Of a DNA stretch of 64,000 nt, positions 10,570 through 21,019 are shown one piece after another. The stretch comes from Brachynemurus nebulosus (taxonomy: Eukaryota > Arthropoda > Insecta > Neuroptera > Myrmeleontidae). Location of the stretch: contig JAPWDM010000016.1 of NCBI GenBank assembly GCA_035578155.1, forward strand, positions 11,489,108 to 11,553,107, written 5' to 3'. Under the pieces are notes generated by a model. The model worked only from the letters and a program-made list of their open reading frames with translations, was not told where the DNA came from and made no database searches. The first letter of the stretch is position 1, and every line of letters starts with the position of its first letter. The position numbers and the translations under genes were made by a program.

Positions 10570-11439
10570 ATGACGAACGCGCAAAGAATAGAATACCACG
10601 ACATATCGCACACAAAAGGACTTATCGCACTTAATTTAGGTACAACTAGAGTAGTTTCCCATTATAATAATCTAATACATATAATTAACATAACTAACAT
10701 TAGAGACACATTAGGGTACTTAAGAGATAACATTTATAATACTAGTCTTAACGCAACATTATTTTACAATACGAAAAATCTAAAGGATTTATACAACAAA
10801 ATAGAGCGAAACTTAGAAAACTTAGAACCGAGGACAATTAGAAGTAAAAGAGGTTTGATAAACGCATTAGGGACCGTAATAAAAGCAATATCTGGCAATA
10901 TGGACAACAACGACGCGATAGAAATCAACAAACAAATAGAAACCCTCAAAGATAATAGTTTGTTACTAAAGGACAGAATAGACCAACAACACAGATTAAA
11001 CACACAGATGATCGAGCGATTTAATAACATCACGGATTTTATAAATACTGAACAAGCTAAACTTAAAATTTTAGCCAATGCTATGAAAACATACCCCCAA
11101 ATAGAACAACAACTGTTTCAGTCACAATACTATTTTTCCTTACAATCACAACTTCAATACTTAAACCAGCACGTTAACGACATTATATTATCGATAGAAC
11201 TAGCTAAGTTAAATGTGATATCTAGGCATATCCTTACAAAGAATGAATTAAAATTAGTTTATGAAAATTTGAAAAGTAGTATCAACATTATTAGTGATGA
11301 ACACTTATATGAACTACTCAACCTAAAAGCCTACTACAACGGAACCAATATCATATTCGCTGTAATGATTCCACAGTTCAGGAATAATATTTTTAAAACT
11401 ATCAAAATAAGACCATCCCTGAAAACCATCAAATTATAA
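10570..11439 (+). pseudogene. Errantivirus Env, N-terminal part including the cleavage site
   Basis: The 289-codon frame starts 21 bases after the upstream ORF. It carries the signature of insect retroviral Env and baculovirus F-type fusion proteins: a furin-like site RSKR at residues 91-94, followed directly by a glycine-rich fusion-peptide-like segment starting GLINALG. Heptad-like helical sequence (about residues 110-220) follows. No clear signal peptide is seen at this ATG; in relatives env is usually read from a spliced RNA, so the true start may differ. The frame ends early at TAA 11,437-11,439, and the rest of Env continues in another frame. The copy is broken; I describe it only and do not reconstruct it. 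Confidence 0.8.
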
Positions 11440-12134
11440 AACCAAAAACCAATATAATCCTGCATAACAAAACCCATTATCAATTCCTAGAAAAGACTTG
11501 CAATAAGATAGAACAGGATTTTATCTGCCCACCTGTAATATTAACACCAAAGGAAGCTAACCGATGCGAAATAAAGATATTGGAAAATAAACCAGCACAA
11601 TGTACGCTACATCGCACAATAGGAGAAGAATTCATAGAAGAAATAGAAGACAACCACATAATCGTCATAACTAATCATTCAATCGACATCACGAACAACT
11701 GCGGAAAGAACATTACCAACTTCATTGGAAAACTACATATCATCGTAGACCAATGTCATGTAACGATCAACCAAATAACTTATGGGACTCTAGACAATAC
11801 CATCAACAACATAGTTTTGGAACAAATATTATATAACACTGTTAATATTACTGACATTTCTAAAGATATAAACTTAGATCTGTTACAGCTGAAACATCTA
11901 GAAAATACGGATACCATTCAATTTATCAAATATCAACATTACACCCACATGACCGTCACAGTCATCACCATTGGAATCTTAATAGTAATCGGTACGAGTT
12001 ACGTTACATGCAGAAGATGCAAGAGAGCAAAAACAACACAAGAATCAGTCCAATACATGATGGCACCCACGGCACCACCAATCGACAGGTCGTCAGTCGT
12101 TCAATTCCCCTTCAAAATTGAACTTCCATCTTAG
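11418..12134 (+). pseudogene. Errantivirus Env, C-terminal part with membrane anchor
   Basis: This frame carries the rest of the Env ectodomain. It has several cysteines, NxS/T sites such as NIT and NCGKNIT, one hydrophobic membrane segment (about 11,950-12,010) and a short basic, cysteine-containing tail. It is offset by one base class from the upstream Env frame; the shift lies between about 11,405 and 11,436. The frame has no ATG at its beginning and only makes sense as the continuation of the upstream part. It ends just before the polypurine tract. Confidence 0.78.
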
Positions 12135-12143
12135 GGAGGGAAG
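12133..12143 (+). promoter_or_regulatory. Polypurine tract of the errantivirus
   Basis: AGGGAGGGAAG lies directly before the 3' LTR, overlapping the end of the env stop region. This is the expected position of the plus-strand primer. Confidence 0.85.
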
Positions 12144-12551
12144 AGTTATGAACTACAATATAGCCATTTAACAATATCTTCATATTACACTAAATTCAAC
12201 ATTAGCATACGTGACAAACAACAAGTATAATTTCAAGTGAAAGGAAAGTCCAACTTCTGACCTATATTCATTAAGTATATCCGCAGGACATACGACCAAT
12301 GTCATTCCAGAAAGTAACAGGAAATTCAACCGTATATAAGTCACGATACAAATGGGCCAAACAGCAGTTGCTCACCATCCGTCTTACCGAAGTCAACTAC
12401 ATACCAGATGGTTAACTTGAATACCGCGGCGGTGATAAAGTAAATTATTTTATTACAAATTATATTGTAAAAAATTGTATTCTTGTAAAAATTTGTATTT
12501 TGTGAAATAAAATTCTTTTTTTTAACATAAACTTCTGCCGAGTTTATATTT
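12144..12551 (+). repeat. 3' LTR of the errantivirus
   Basis: This 408-bp LTR matches the 5' LTR, including the run of eight T near its end. It is followed by the TACA duplication. The downstream sequence returns to the Mutator-like element. Confidence 0.92.
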
Positions 12552-12784
12552 TACATATAAATAATACATACATACATACAGGAATACAGAAAACATGGTA
12601 ACAAAAAAAAAAAAAGTTACTGTTTTATAAAATTTCAAGAAAAAAAAAGAAACTAAAATAGAAATATATACAGACTGATTAAAATAATTTTAGAAATATT
12701 AATTAAGAATTGAAGGTAAGGAGCATCACGGGGATGTACCCCTTCGATTTTTTTTATTCTTTTATATGTTGTCGAACATCGTAA

Positions 12785-13155
12785 AATAAGAGACACCTAG
12801 TTTTTATATAAAAGTCGAAGTATATTGTTAAAACTAACCAAAACCAACCTCACCACCTAGTTTTCATATCAAAGTCGAAGTATATTGTTAAAACTAACTA
12901 AACTAACCAAACCAAAACCAACCTCACCACCTAGTTTTTATATCAAAGTCGAAGTATATTGTTAAAACTAACTAAACTAACCTTACCACAACCAACCTCA
13001 CCACCTAGTTTTTATATCAAAGTCGAAGTATATTGTTAAAACTAACTAAACTAACCTTACCAAAACCAACCTCACCACCTAGTTTTTATATCAAAGTCGA
13101 AATATATTGTTAAAACTAACTAAACTAACCAAACCAAAACCAACCTCACCACCTA
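12785..13155. repeat. Tandem repeat, about 74 bp x 5, inside the Mutator-like element
   Basis: Five units of about 57-75 bp contain CACCTAGTTTTTATATCAAA, GTCGAAGTATATTGTTAAAA and a run of CTAAC/CCAAAC motifs. The first unit is shorter; the middle three are nearly the same. Such internal minisatellites are common in non-autonomous DNA transposons. No gene is seen here. Confidence 0.85.
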
Positions 13156-13711
13156 TAATCTAAAGCTAACAAATTCTTATATTAAACTTGATGTCTAGCC
13201 TTATCTTAATACGGTGTGAAGCACCCTATATTCTACAACGTTGTGCGTCCTAGTTTATAAACCACGATTCATTTTTTTCTGTATACACACGGTATACATC
13301 GCATATATCGTAGATGTGGTATATTCTCTCTGAAAATTTGCGACGTACACATTTAAAATGGCTGAAAATAAAAGGTTACATAGTTATATTTATTAAAAAA
13401 AAATTTTGTTTAAAACTTTTATTACACGTTTGTAACGGTTTTTTTTTAACAATTCTATATTTTTACGGTTTCTTATTAGTAAATAATAATAAATAATACA
13501 ATTAATTGCGTTAAATTAGTTGTTATATCAAAAATGTCAGTCACATTTAAAGTCTGATAATTAATAATAAAATACAATTATTTTTAATAAAAACATGTTT
13601 CCGCGCTTTAACTTTTTAGATACAATAATTTCCAGTCGCATTTGTTTCTTTTTTGCAACAAACATCTAAATTATTGAACACATGCCATACTGCAATTTAC
13701 CCGTTGGTGAC

Positions 13712-15341
13712 ATACAAACGAGGCGTATACCAAGGAGACAGCCTCAGCCCACTTTTGTTTTGCATCTCGTTGTTGCTCCTGTCAATCAGCCTGAGAGAGG
13801 AACCCGGGTACTTGTGTGGCCCGGTAGGAAATCGCGAGCATAAAGTCACACATTTATTTTATATGGATGACTTAAAACTGTATGCCTCGTCGGAGAGTGA
13901 TCTCAACTGCGCTCTAAAATTAACACACAAATACACGCACGCGATCGGTATGGAGTTCGGACTGGACAAATGCGCGGTGGTGCACTGTAAGCATGGTGTA
14001 GTTCCGAATTTTGATTCACACGCCCAATTAGTGGATGGAAGCATCATAGAACATCTTGATGAAGGAGCGACCTATACGTACCTTGGTGTTGGCGAAAGTC
14101 ACATCCAGGACGTGAAGAACATGAAGGCCGCCTTAAGTAGTAGATATAAGCGCCTTCTCCGACAGATTTGGAGTTCCGAATTGTCGGCGAAGAACAAGAC
14201 CAGCACTACAAATATGTTAGCCATACCCATCCTTTTATATACTTTTGGCTCAATTAAGTGGAATGTGAATGAATTGGAGGAACTAGACCGAGACACGCGA
14301 AAAATAATGAATATCAACCGTAGTTTGCACCCACACGCATCGACACAACGACTTTACCTCCCACGAGACCAGGGGGGGAGGGGGCTCCTGTCAGTCGAAC
14401 GTTTACATGATCGTATAGTCTTAGGCTTCGATCCGCGTAATCGCGACGGTGATGATAACATTCTTTCACTATCACAGTCGCGCCAAAAGTCGGCAATCAA
14501 GAGAGCCGAGCAACAACATCTGCTCAATAAACATCGCGACAAAGTTCACCAGGGTATGTTCTACCGTCACCTTGACAACCTTGGCCTTTCGAGCGAACTC
14601 ACTTGGGCTTTCTTGAGAGCTAATGGACTTAAATCGGAAACGGAGGGCTTTATCATGGCAGCTCAAGATGGAGTGTGGAACACTTTAACACACCAAAAAT
14701 ATGTGATGGGTAATAAAGGGGTTTCGAGTACCTCGTGTCGGGCATGCAAAGCATACCCGGAAACCTTAATGCACCTGACTTCAGGTTGTTCTTATTATGC
14801 TAAATCCACCTATATCCATCGCCATAATGCAGCGTTGCGTGTGCTCTACTTTTATCTTCGTCATCATTACGAAGTTGACAAAACACCAGTCTTGCCCTAC
14901 GATCCTGCGGAAGTAGAATCCTTTGTTGCCAACCAAAAGTGCAAGATCTTTTGGAATATGCCGGTTGCAACTACCAGGCAATTGAACGCCAATAAGCCTG
15001 ATGTTGTGCTCCAAGATTTAACATCTCAGACTATGTATGTTATCGAGTTCTCTGCTCCGGCGGAAACTAACATAGTCGAAAAGGAGGAGCAAAAAAGGAT
15101 TAAATATCAAGATCTAATACATGAACTGCGACAACTGTACCCGGGCTATACTATCCGCTTGGTCGTACTTATAATCGGATGTCTGGGGGGTATGCATAAC
15201 TCCTTTGTGCGCAATCTTAACATCATGCCGGCTTGTAGATCTCACGCCAACATGTTAGCGGCGTCAATGCAAAAAGCAGTTATTATCGGGACGCTCCGCA
15301 CGCTCCGGTCGCACGAGACGACTTTCTCCGGGAGTTCATGA
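13712..15341 (+). CDS. R4/Dong-like RT-endonuclease polyprotein, C-terminal part
   Basis: This continues the R4-like ORF directly after the 9-bp duplication. It opens with the RT block RGVYQGDSLSPLLF, then FYMDDLKLYA with the catalytic YMDD (13,860-13,871). The thumb follows, then a CCHC-type motif (CRACKAYPETLMHLTSGC near 14,740). Last comes the restriction-like endonuclease with NKPDVVLQD and KYQDLIHEL, holding the acidic and lysine residues expected of the PD-(D/E)XK fold. No frameshift or stop is seen to the TGA at 15,339-15,341. The same frame is open upstream to 13,653, but that part belongs to the inserted transposon. Confidence 0.87.
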
Positions 15342-15587
15342 ACACCTTTGAACGCCCATGCCCCGAGCGGGTCCTCGAACATCCATTGGACCTGCCCTCG
15401 AATCTCCCACTGCCATGGTTTTGCAGCGAGGTCCGGGGATTTATTAGGTAGGGAAGACCAGGAAGGGGATGCTGTATGACGGACACTACGTACCTGACCT
15501 AGAAGTACCTGACCTGGTACGCTGCACGGACACTTTTTCCTCCGCCTGGGGGTTTTTGAAGTGCAGTCGCGTTTTTCGTTAATCTTT

Positions 15588-15624
15588 AATAATAATAGTA
15601 ATAATAATAATAATAATAATAATT
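15588..15624. repeat. (TAA)n tract, right target copy of the R4/Dong-like element
   Basis: This TAA tract directly follows the element's TTTTTCGTTAATCTTT end and has the same AATAGTAAT interruption as the left tract. It is followed by ordinary AT-rich DNA (TTTTATTGTTTTAATCTTGG). Confidence 0.9.
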
Positions 15625-18178
15625 TTATTGTTTTAATCTTGGTGATTGTAACATTGAGTTCGATTGTATACTATTACAACAACAAAAATTAGCATTAACA
15701 AAATAATTATTAACAAAATATATAAAATTTAAACAAATCTTAACAAAAGTTGTATAAAATTAATATATAAAAAAATATTTTTCAAAACAATCAGTTATAT
15801 ACTAAATTTTAGTGGACTAATTTAATGGTATATTTTTAAAAAAATAAAAGACAAAATTGAAGAAATTTAGTTTCTGTTGCTGGCCTTACCGCACACTGAT
15901 CTCACAAAAATTACGTTTAAATTATGATATACACGTTAAGACTCATTTAAAGTTCGGGAAATATACTATTTGTTTCTCTTATTTACAGTTATATCTTCAT
16001 TAATAGTAATACATTAGTGATGTTGAAAATACTTAGAGAAAAAAGAACGTAAATATACAACTTTAAAGTAATAGTGTCTCCTATCTTTTTTTATATGTAT
16101 ATACAATAATTTTTAAAAGAATATATGTGAAGAGATTTGAAATGTAATATCCTATTTAAATGCTATATACCTAATAGTTTGGCTATGTTTCTTCATTGAT
16201 CTTTTTGGCCAATAATTCATTGTTATACATAATAGTTATTTCACAGAAAAGGGAGTGACTCTTTGGGAGTGACTCTTTTGGGGGTGACTCTTTGCGAGTG
16301 ACTCTTTGGTGTCATTTGGTGTGTTTTTGATGTCATCTGGTGTCATTTGGTGTGAATTGGTGTATCTTTACTGTCATTTGGTGTATCACCGACGATGGTG
16401 ATGAAAAAATTGCGAGTAAAAGGTTATATTTACGACCCTATAGGAGGCTTTAAAATAAACTCTTAACATTTTATGAGTTGTAAACTAAACCAATAGGGTA
16501 ACTTTTCCAATAGCTGTATACCAAAGTTAATTATTTAACAAAATGTTTTAAAATTATGTGAGTGTTATTATTTCTTACATACCACAGTCCTTAAACAATT
16601 CGTTAAAAAAGATCGTCGAAGTGATTATTCTTACAACGAACTATGTAATGTATATTTTTTGAACTATTCAAAATGGTGTTATTTAAATGTGTTTGGGAAA
16701 TTCTCATATTTTGGGTAGACACTGTGAAGAATATTGTTAGCTAGCATTGGTTAAAACATGTAACACACACACACACAAAAAAAATGTGTTTTAAGAAATT
16801 CGAGCATGAAAATGACGAATGGAGAGGGGTTTTATTACATACGTTCAATATCTTTATTAAAATATTGAACGTATATTTAGTGTACCGCTTTCATTCATTT
16901 TTCGAAATTACCCAATATATGTAATGTTCTTACGTACCCTTGAATATAGGCAATTAAATTGGATTGCCCTATTAACATTCTGGTACGATAGAACATATGT
17001 GTAAACTATGTAATTCTTGCAAATAAGTATTTACCCATATTAATAATGATTTGTTAATTTGAAGTATCATTTGAACAGTAATAATGTAAAACTGTCAAAC
17101 AGGAAAGGGTTAATTAATTGAATGCAGCTTAACTGCGAAAAAAATAAAATAAAATTTCATACTCCAAATTAAAGTTTTCATCCGCTCTTGAAAACGACGA
17201 CAATTATTTTACTTTCCACCCTGTATACGTATATATTCTTATGGTATAAAATTACATAAAGGAATGCTACGCTTTTTTGCATTAGACATAATTTTCAATT
17301 CGTTTGCTTAGAAAAATATTTGTCTGTAACTGATAATTTTTAGGTGTTTTTACTGCTATTGTCTTTTAATGACTTCTAAACATTATTTTGACGCTATAAT
17401 ATTTAAAAATTTTGCTAAATATTTAATAATAATAAAACAAAACACCCCTTGAACATAACAAATTTTCCCTGTGTTAAAATTTATACGTTATTAGTTGCTT
17501 GAAACACCCGGTATTTGTTCAAATACCAATTCTGTATTAAAAGCTTAGCATATATTTTTCGGATTTTGATTTTATTTATCTTTTCACCTTTAAAGATTTT
17601 TTTTATTAAAATATTACATACTAGCCGTATACCCAATGTGATTGTCCATCGACAATATCTCTTTATTAGGTACTCACTTTCTGCTCACTTTTAATGTTTT
17701 TCAAAAGCCTAAATCAATATCCACGATGAACTTCCCATATGAACTTTCATTTTCTGTTTTAACGCCTTAGGGAATAAACGCCAATTTTCATAAGTCCTGT
17801 GCTTAATTTCGTCCCTCTAAACTTAACAGTTGAGGTTGTCCGTTGTCTATCAGTCAAAGTTAATGATTCATTAAATATTTATTTTAATAGCAATAGTAAC
17901 ATATTTTTAATATCACTAACTTCAAAAATAACGAATTTACATACAAATTTTCATTCCCTATTAAACCCACTTAGGGGACGAATTTTCAAAAATCCTTTTT
18001 TAGTGCTCACCTACGTCACATAGGGAACTCCTATGCAAAATTTCATTCTTTTAAACCCAACGGTTTAGGCTGTGCGTTGTCTGTCAGTCAGTCAGTCAGT
18101 CAGTGTTAGAAATTTATTAAGTAGATATATGTATTACCTAAATTACCCAATGTAGGTAAATAATGTTCTTATTTGTCC
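15625..18178. other. AT-rich stretch without a recognisable gene
   Basis: I see no coding sequence here. A short inverted repeat (about 16,838-16,873, ACGTTCAATAT with its complement) could form a hairpin. At about 17,620-18,115 the sequence has the look of a decayed repeat family: paired segments with GTTTAGGCTGTGCGTTGTCTG-like and GTCAGTCAGTCAGTCAGT-like text, as often found at ends of insect repeats. I cannot assign it. Confidence 0.5.
16246..16395. repeat. Short tandem repeats: GGGAGTGACTCTTT and TGTCATTTGGTG units
   Basis: About four copies of a 14-16-bp unit (GGGAGTGACTCTTT) are followed by several copies of TGTCATTTGGTG-like units. The array is locally G/T-rich in an AT-rich neighbourhood. 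No function is visible. Confidence 0.85.
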
Positions 18179-18540
18179 CTGAACTGCATGATTGCTTTTA
18201 TTTAGGAGTAAAAGGGTTAACGCAACATTAATTTTTTTATTCCTATAAAAAAATGTGTCTTAATTTTGAGTGCTCAGTTTATAAAAAATATGCTAGTTTT
18301 ATCGATGGCCGAACATTTTACGTTAAATGAATAGGTTCACGCGTATATAACAACAATACTATTCTTGAAAATAAATTTTCTAATATTGATAGGAATTTAA
18401 AATAGCTGAAAAAATATAAATTTCCTATTTTTACAATCAAATTTTCATTTGGTAATAAATTTGATGTATAAAAATTCTAGCAGGTGCATTCTTGTAGCAT
18501 ATTTGCATGTAAATATACAATTTATACATATCGTTTCATT

Positions 18541-19632
18541 ATTGCAATAGTCGGTTATCTGGGAAGTATCAACTTTTGAGATATTCAAGTTTAAAGTTTT
18601 TTAGAATATATTTATTGTCTTTTAAGAGTTATTTGAAATTCAATTTTAATACAGTTTTGGCAGAAAACTCTTTAAATACGATATTAAATAATACTATAAA
18701 AATTAAAAGAACTATTTTATTTTATCGGCCTAAATTTTCAAATTTTCCTAGATAACTGACTATTGCATAAAAATATTTTGAATAGAATTACTACGATGGT
18801 AAAAATAACCCAATTTTAAAAATGAAAACCATTATTAAGTGAAATAAAACCATTTTATTTAACATAAAAATACCAAAAAAAAGTTAACAAACTTATCACA
18901 AATTATTCACTAATTAAAACCTAAAAAGCATGAACCTTAATAACGATAATTTCACAAATTTTACAGGACAGCAAAGATAAAATTTGAGAGCTGGTATTCT
19001 CCTATTATGATTTTTCTTGAACATCCGGGCAGTATAGTTAAAACGTAGTGAAATTCTATACCAACATAATTAAATAATTGATTAAATAACATTATACTAA
19101 TCATAAAAGGATGCATTTTGTAATACATCTACTACATTGTTAATATTTTCCTTGTTTGGTTTGACATAACGAATTTCTTATTGCTACTAATGTTAATACC
19201 ACGTAATAAAAAAATCCGTTAAACTTAGACATTTGTTTAAAAAACACAATAACCTACAGAAACTAAATCATTACAATTAATCATGAGGACGTTAAAATTT
19301 TAAAATTCGGTTATGTTGCTTATGTTAGATTGTAAAATTTTCAAATTTTTTTTTGCTTCAATACTCGGATAAAATGCAATAACCTAGTATTGTAGTAAAA
19401 ATAAATTGAATTTGACGCTTCAGCAGTACGGTTATATCGATATACCTTAGTCTTGCAACAATTACAATTAAAATTTATTAAAATTGTCATACAAGGATAT
19501 CAATTATATTAGCAAAAATATTAAGCTTAGAGCTTAACTGATTATAGCATCTGAAAGATACGCTTTTCCTCTTTCGAATGATGTAGATAACTCAAAAACG
19601 TAATTTTGCCCAGATAACCGACTATTGCAATA
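18541..19632. mobile_element. TIR element inserted in the left arm only
   Basis: The ends are ATTGCAATAGTCGGTTATC and its near-exact complement (about 19,611-19,632). Another copy of the inner end occurs at about 18,745-18,768, so the element may itself be composite. The right arm runs uninterrupted across this point near 42,110, giving an empty-site comparison. No ORF of note is present inside. Confidence 0.6.
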
Positions 19633-20255
19633 ATGGAGCGATATCAGATGTACTCGCATATGCGATAGGGCGAAATATGCATTTATCAGCGAATTCTTCA
19701 TATGTTTTATAACTTTGTGTGTCGTTAAAATACACATAAATTACATATAGGTAGTTAAGAAATTATTATTTTTTTTTATTAAATATAAATTGATCAAATA
19801 TTTTAGGTTAAATGAGTAAATTCTTATATTTTACCACACGATATCGCGTGATTAGCGATATAGTAAAGTAATCATAGGTATTTAAAAAAAAAAAAAAACA
19901 TTACATAAGTAAGTAGCGATTTTTTTTAGCTGAGTAATATGTATTCTGGTATTTTATTTCACCATCGAAAAATAAAAAAAAAATATACAGAGTGTTACAT
20001 TTTTTGTAAAATTTACGAGTATATATGGTGTACCGTAATTGTAAATGGAATTTTTGATAATGGTTTTCAAACATATTACTTTTTTGCTAGCAAAAATCGG
20101 CATATGAATAAAAACTAGCATTTTTACTCATAGTCATATATTTAAATTATACAATTTTAATAATATCAAAATAGTTATACATAAATTTATGGGGAATTTT
20201 TATATTCGAATCAAGTTTTAGGGTGTGATATTAAAAATTAATTTAAATCTTTTAA

Positions 20256-20313
20256 TGACGTCAGTAAACATACATACATACGACTTATTTAAGCAAGCTC
20301 GCACCTATAAAAA
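20256..20313 (+). promoter_or_regulatory. Candidate promoter of the left-arm cargo gene (CRE-like site and TATA box)
   Basis: A perfect TGACGTCA palindrome at 20,256-20,263 and a TATAAAAA box at 20,306-20,313 lie about 40-90 bases upstream of the degraded reading frame. The right-arm cargo gene has the same pair of signals, which supports calling this a promoter. Confidence 0.5.
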
Positions 20314-20349
20314 CTAGTTTTATTTTAAAGAAAACATTAGTTACTGAAT

Positions 20350-20874
20350 TCTAAGCCCAAGAGTTTGACTCTAGACGCAGCAATTGTTGACTTTCAAGGA
20401 TTTCCAAATTCAACAAATGGGAAATTCTCCATAAAGGAATTGGCTGTGTAGAAATTCGATTCTTCCGAAGAAAATTATGGTGAAGATTATATACTATAAC
20501 ACTATGTATTCAAATCGCCAATACCGTTTTGCGGATTAAGCAAAAAAGATTAGCGCACAGCTCGCTGGTTGCGGAAAAATCACCATGGGTTCTCCTGGAT
20601 GGATGGACATATTGAATACGAGGAACTAAAATACATTTTAATAAACAATCTACATGGAACTCGAATCATCTATACGAAAGGTGAAGAAAAAGTGCGGTAT
20701 TTGAAACGACTACTACCATCAGCGCCCATTATGAACTTTGAAGAAATAACAATTTGCCCCAAGTTGGGAATCATAACATCAACATAGACTAGTCCTCGAT
20801 GCGGCCATCATTCCGGAGCAACTTGCGCCATGGAAAATGTCATATCTATATACAAATATTATTGTAATAACATT
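20350..20874 (+). pseudogene. Left-arm cargo gene, conserved-looking small protein with four in-frame stops
   Basis: One frame can be followed for about 175 codons. It has stops near 20,452, 20,500, 20,554 and 20,785 but no frameshift. Readable blocks are AIVDFQGFP, KFSIKELAV, HYVFKSPIPF, NHHGFSWMDGHIEYEEL, IIYTKGEEKVRYLKRLLP, NFEEITICPKLG, CGHHSG and CAMENV. The spacing of D-x-Q near the start and H...C-A near the end resembles the layout of DEDD-type 3'-5' exonuclease folds, but this is only a pattern impression. The longest open piece is 20,569-20,787. An AATAAA lies at 20,908-20,913. I do not know the family by name. Confidence 0.6.
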
Positions 20875-21019
20875 TAAACGTTTTTATTGTAAAATATTTA
20901 TTTTTAAAATAAATTTATTAAAAAAAAAAATGTGTTTTTATTTAAAAGAAAACCTGTATAAACCTGTTTTCAGATAAAAATGTTATAAAATTATGAATCA
21001 AGATATAGAGTTCGTGGTG

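Larger units (their letters stand above)
7682..12551 (+). mobile_element. Errantivirus-type (Gypsy/insect retrovirus) LTR element, internally deleted
   Basis: Two 408-bp LTRs (7682-8089 and 12,144-12,551) read as identical. They are flanked by a 4-bp TACA duplication (7678-7681 and 12,552-12,555), within a TACATA-type target as known for gypsy-group elements. The inside holds a tRNA-Ser-type primer site, gag, protease, the last part of integrase, an env and a polypurine tract. Reverse transcriptase, RNase H and the integrase core are missing, with the flanking parts fused in frame. The copy is defective but looks young. Trans-mobilisation by an intact relative is the likely explanation. Confidence 0.9.
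7286..13702. mobile_element. Mutator-like (9-bp duplication) TIR DNA transposon, non-autonomous, carrying an errantivirus
   Basis: Terminal inverted repeats of about 105 bp (7286-7391 and 13,598-13,702) begin GGGAAAATTGCAGTATGG and GGGTAAATTGCAGTATGG. Both contain AGTTAAAGCGCGGAA near their inner ends. The element is flanked by a 9-bp duplication, GTTGGTGAC, at 7277-7285 and 13,703-13,711. Long TIRs with 9-bp duplications are typical of Mutator-like elements, though I see no transposase to confirm that. Without the nested errantivirus the element is about 1.5 kb. It is AT-rich, with a five-unit tandem repeat in its right part. Removing it with one duplication copy restores the interrupted R4-like frame exactly. 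Confidence 0.8.
5201..15587 (+). mobile_element. R4/Dong-like non-LTR retrotransposon with restriction-like endonuclease, split by a DNA transposon
   Basis: This is a single-ORF non-LTR element. It has a 5' leader (5201-5489), an RT with a C-terminal CCHC motif and a PD-(D/E)XK-like endonuclease, and a GC-richer 3' untranslated region (15,342-15,587). The order RT-CCHC-endonuclease is that of the R2/R4/NeSL-type LINEs. The YMDD core and the ETLMHLTSGC block fit the R4/Dong clade best. It sits exactly between two TAA tracts that share an interruption, which fits the TAA preference known for Dong-type elements. A Mutator-like TIR element with a nested errantivirus interrupts the ORF at 7285/13,712 without other damage that I can see. 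Confidence 0.85.

Noticed and set aside
13314..13496. 60-codon ORF in the Mutator-like element as a transposase fragment
   Set aside because: Too short, Ile/Lys/Phe-rich from AT-rich DNA, with no DDE or zinc-finger motif.
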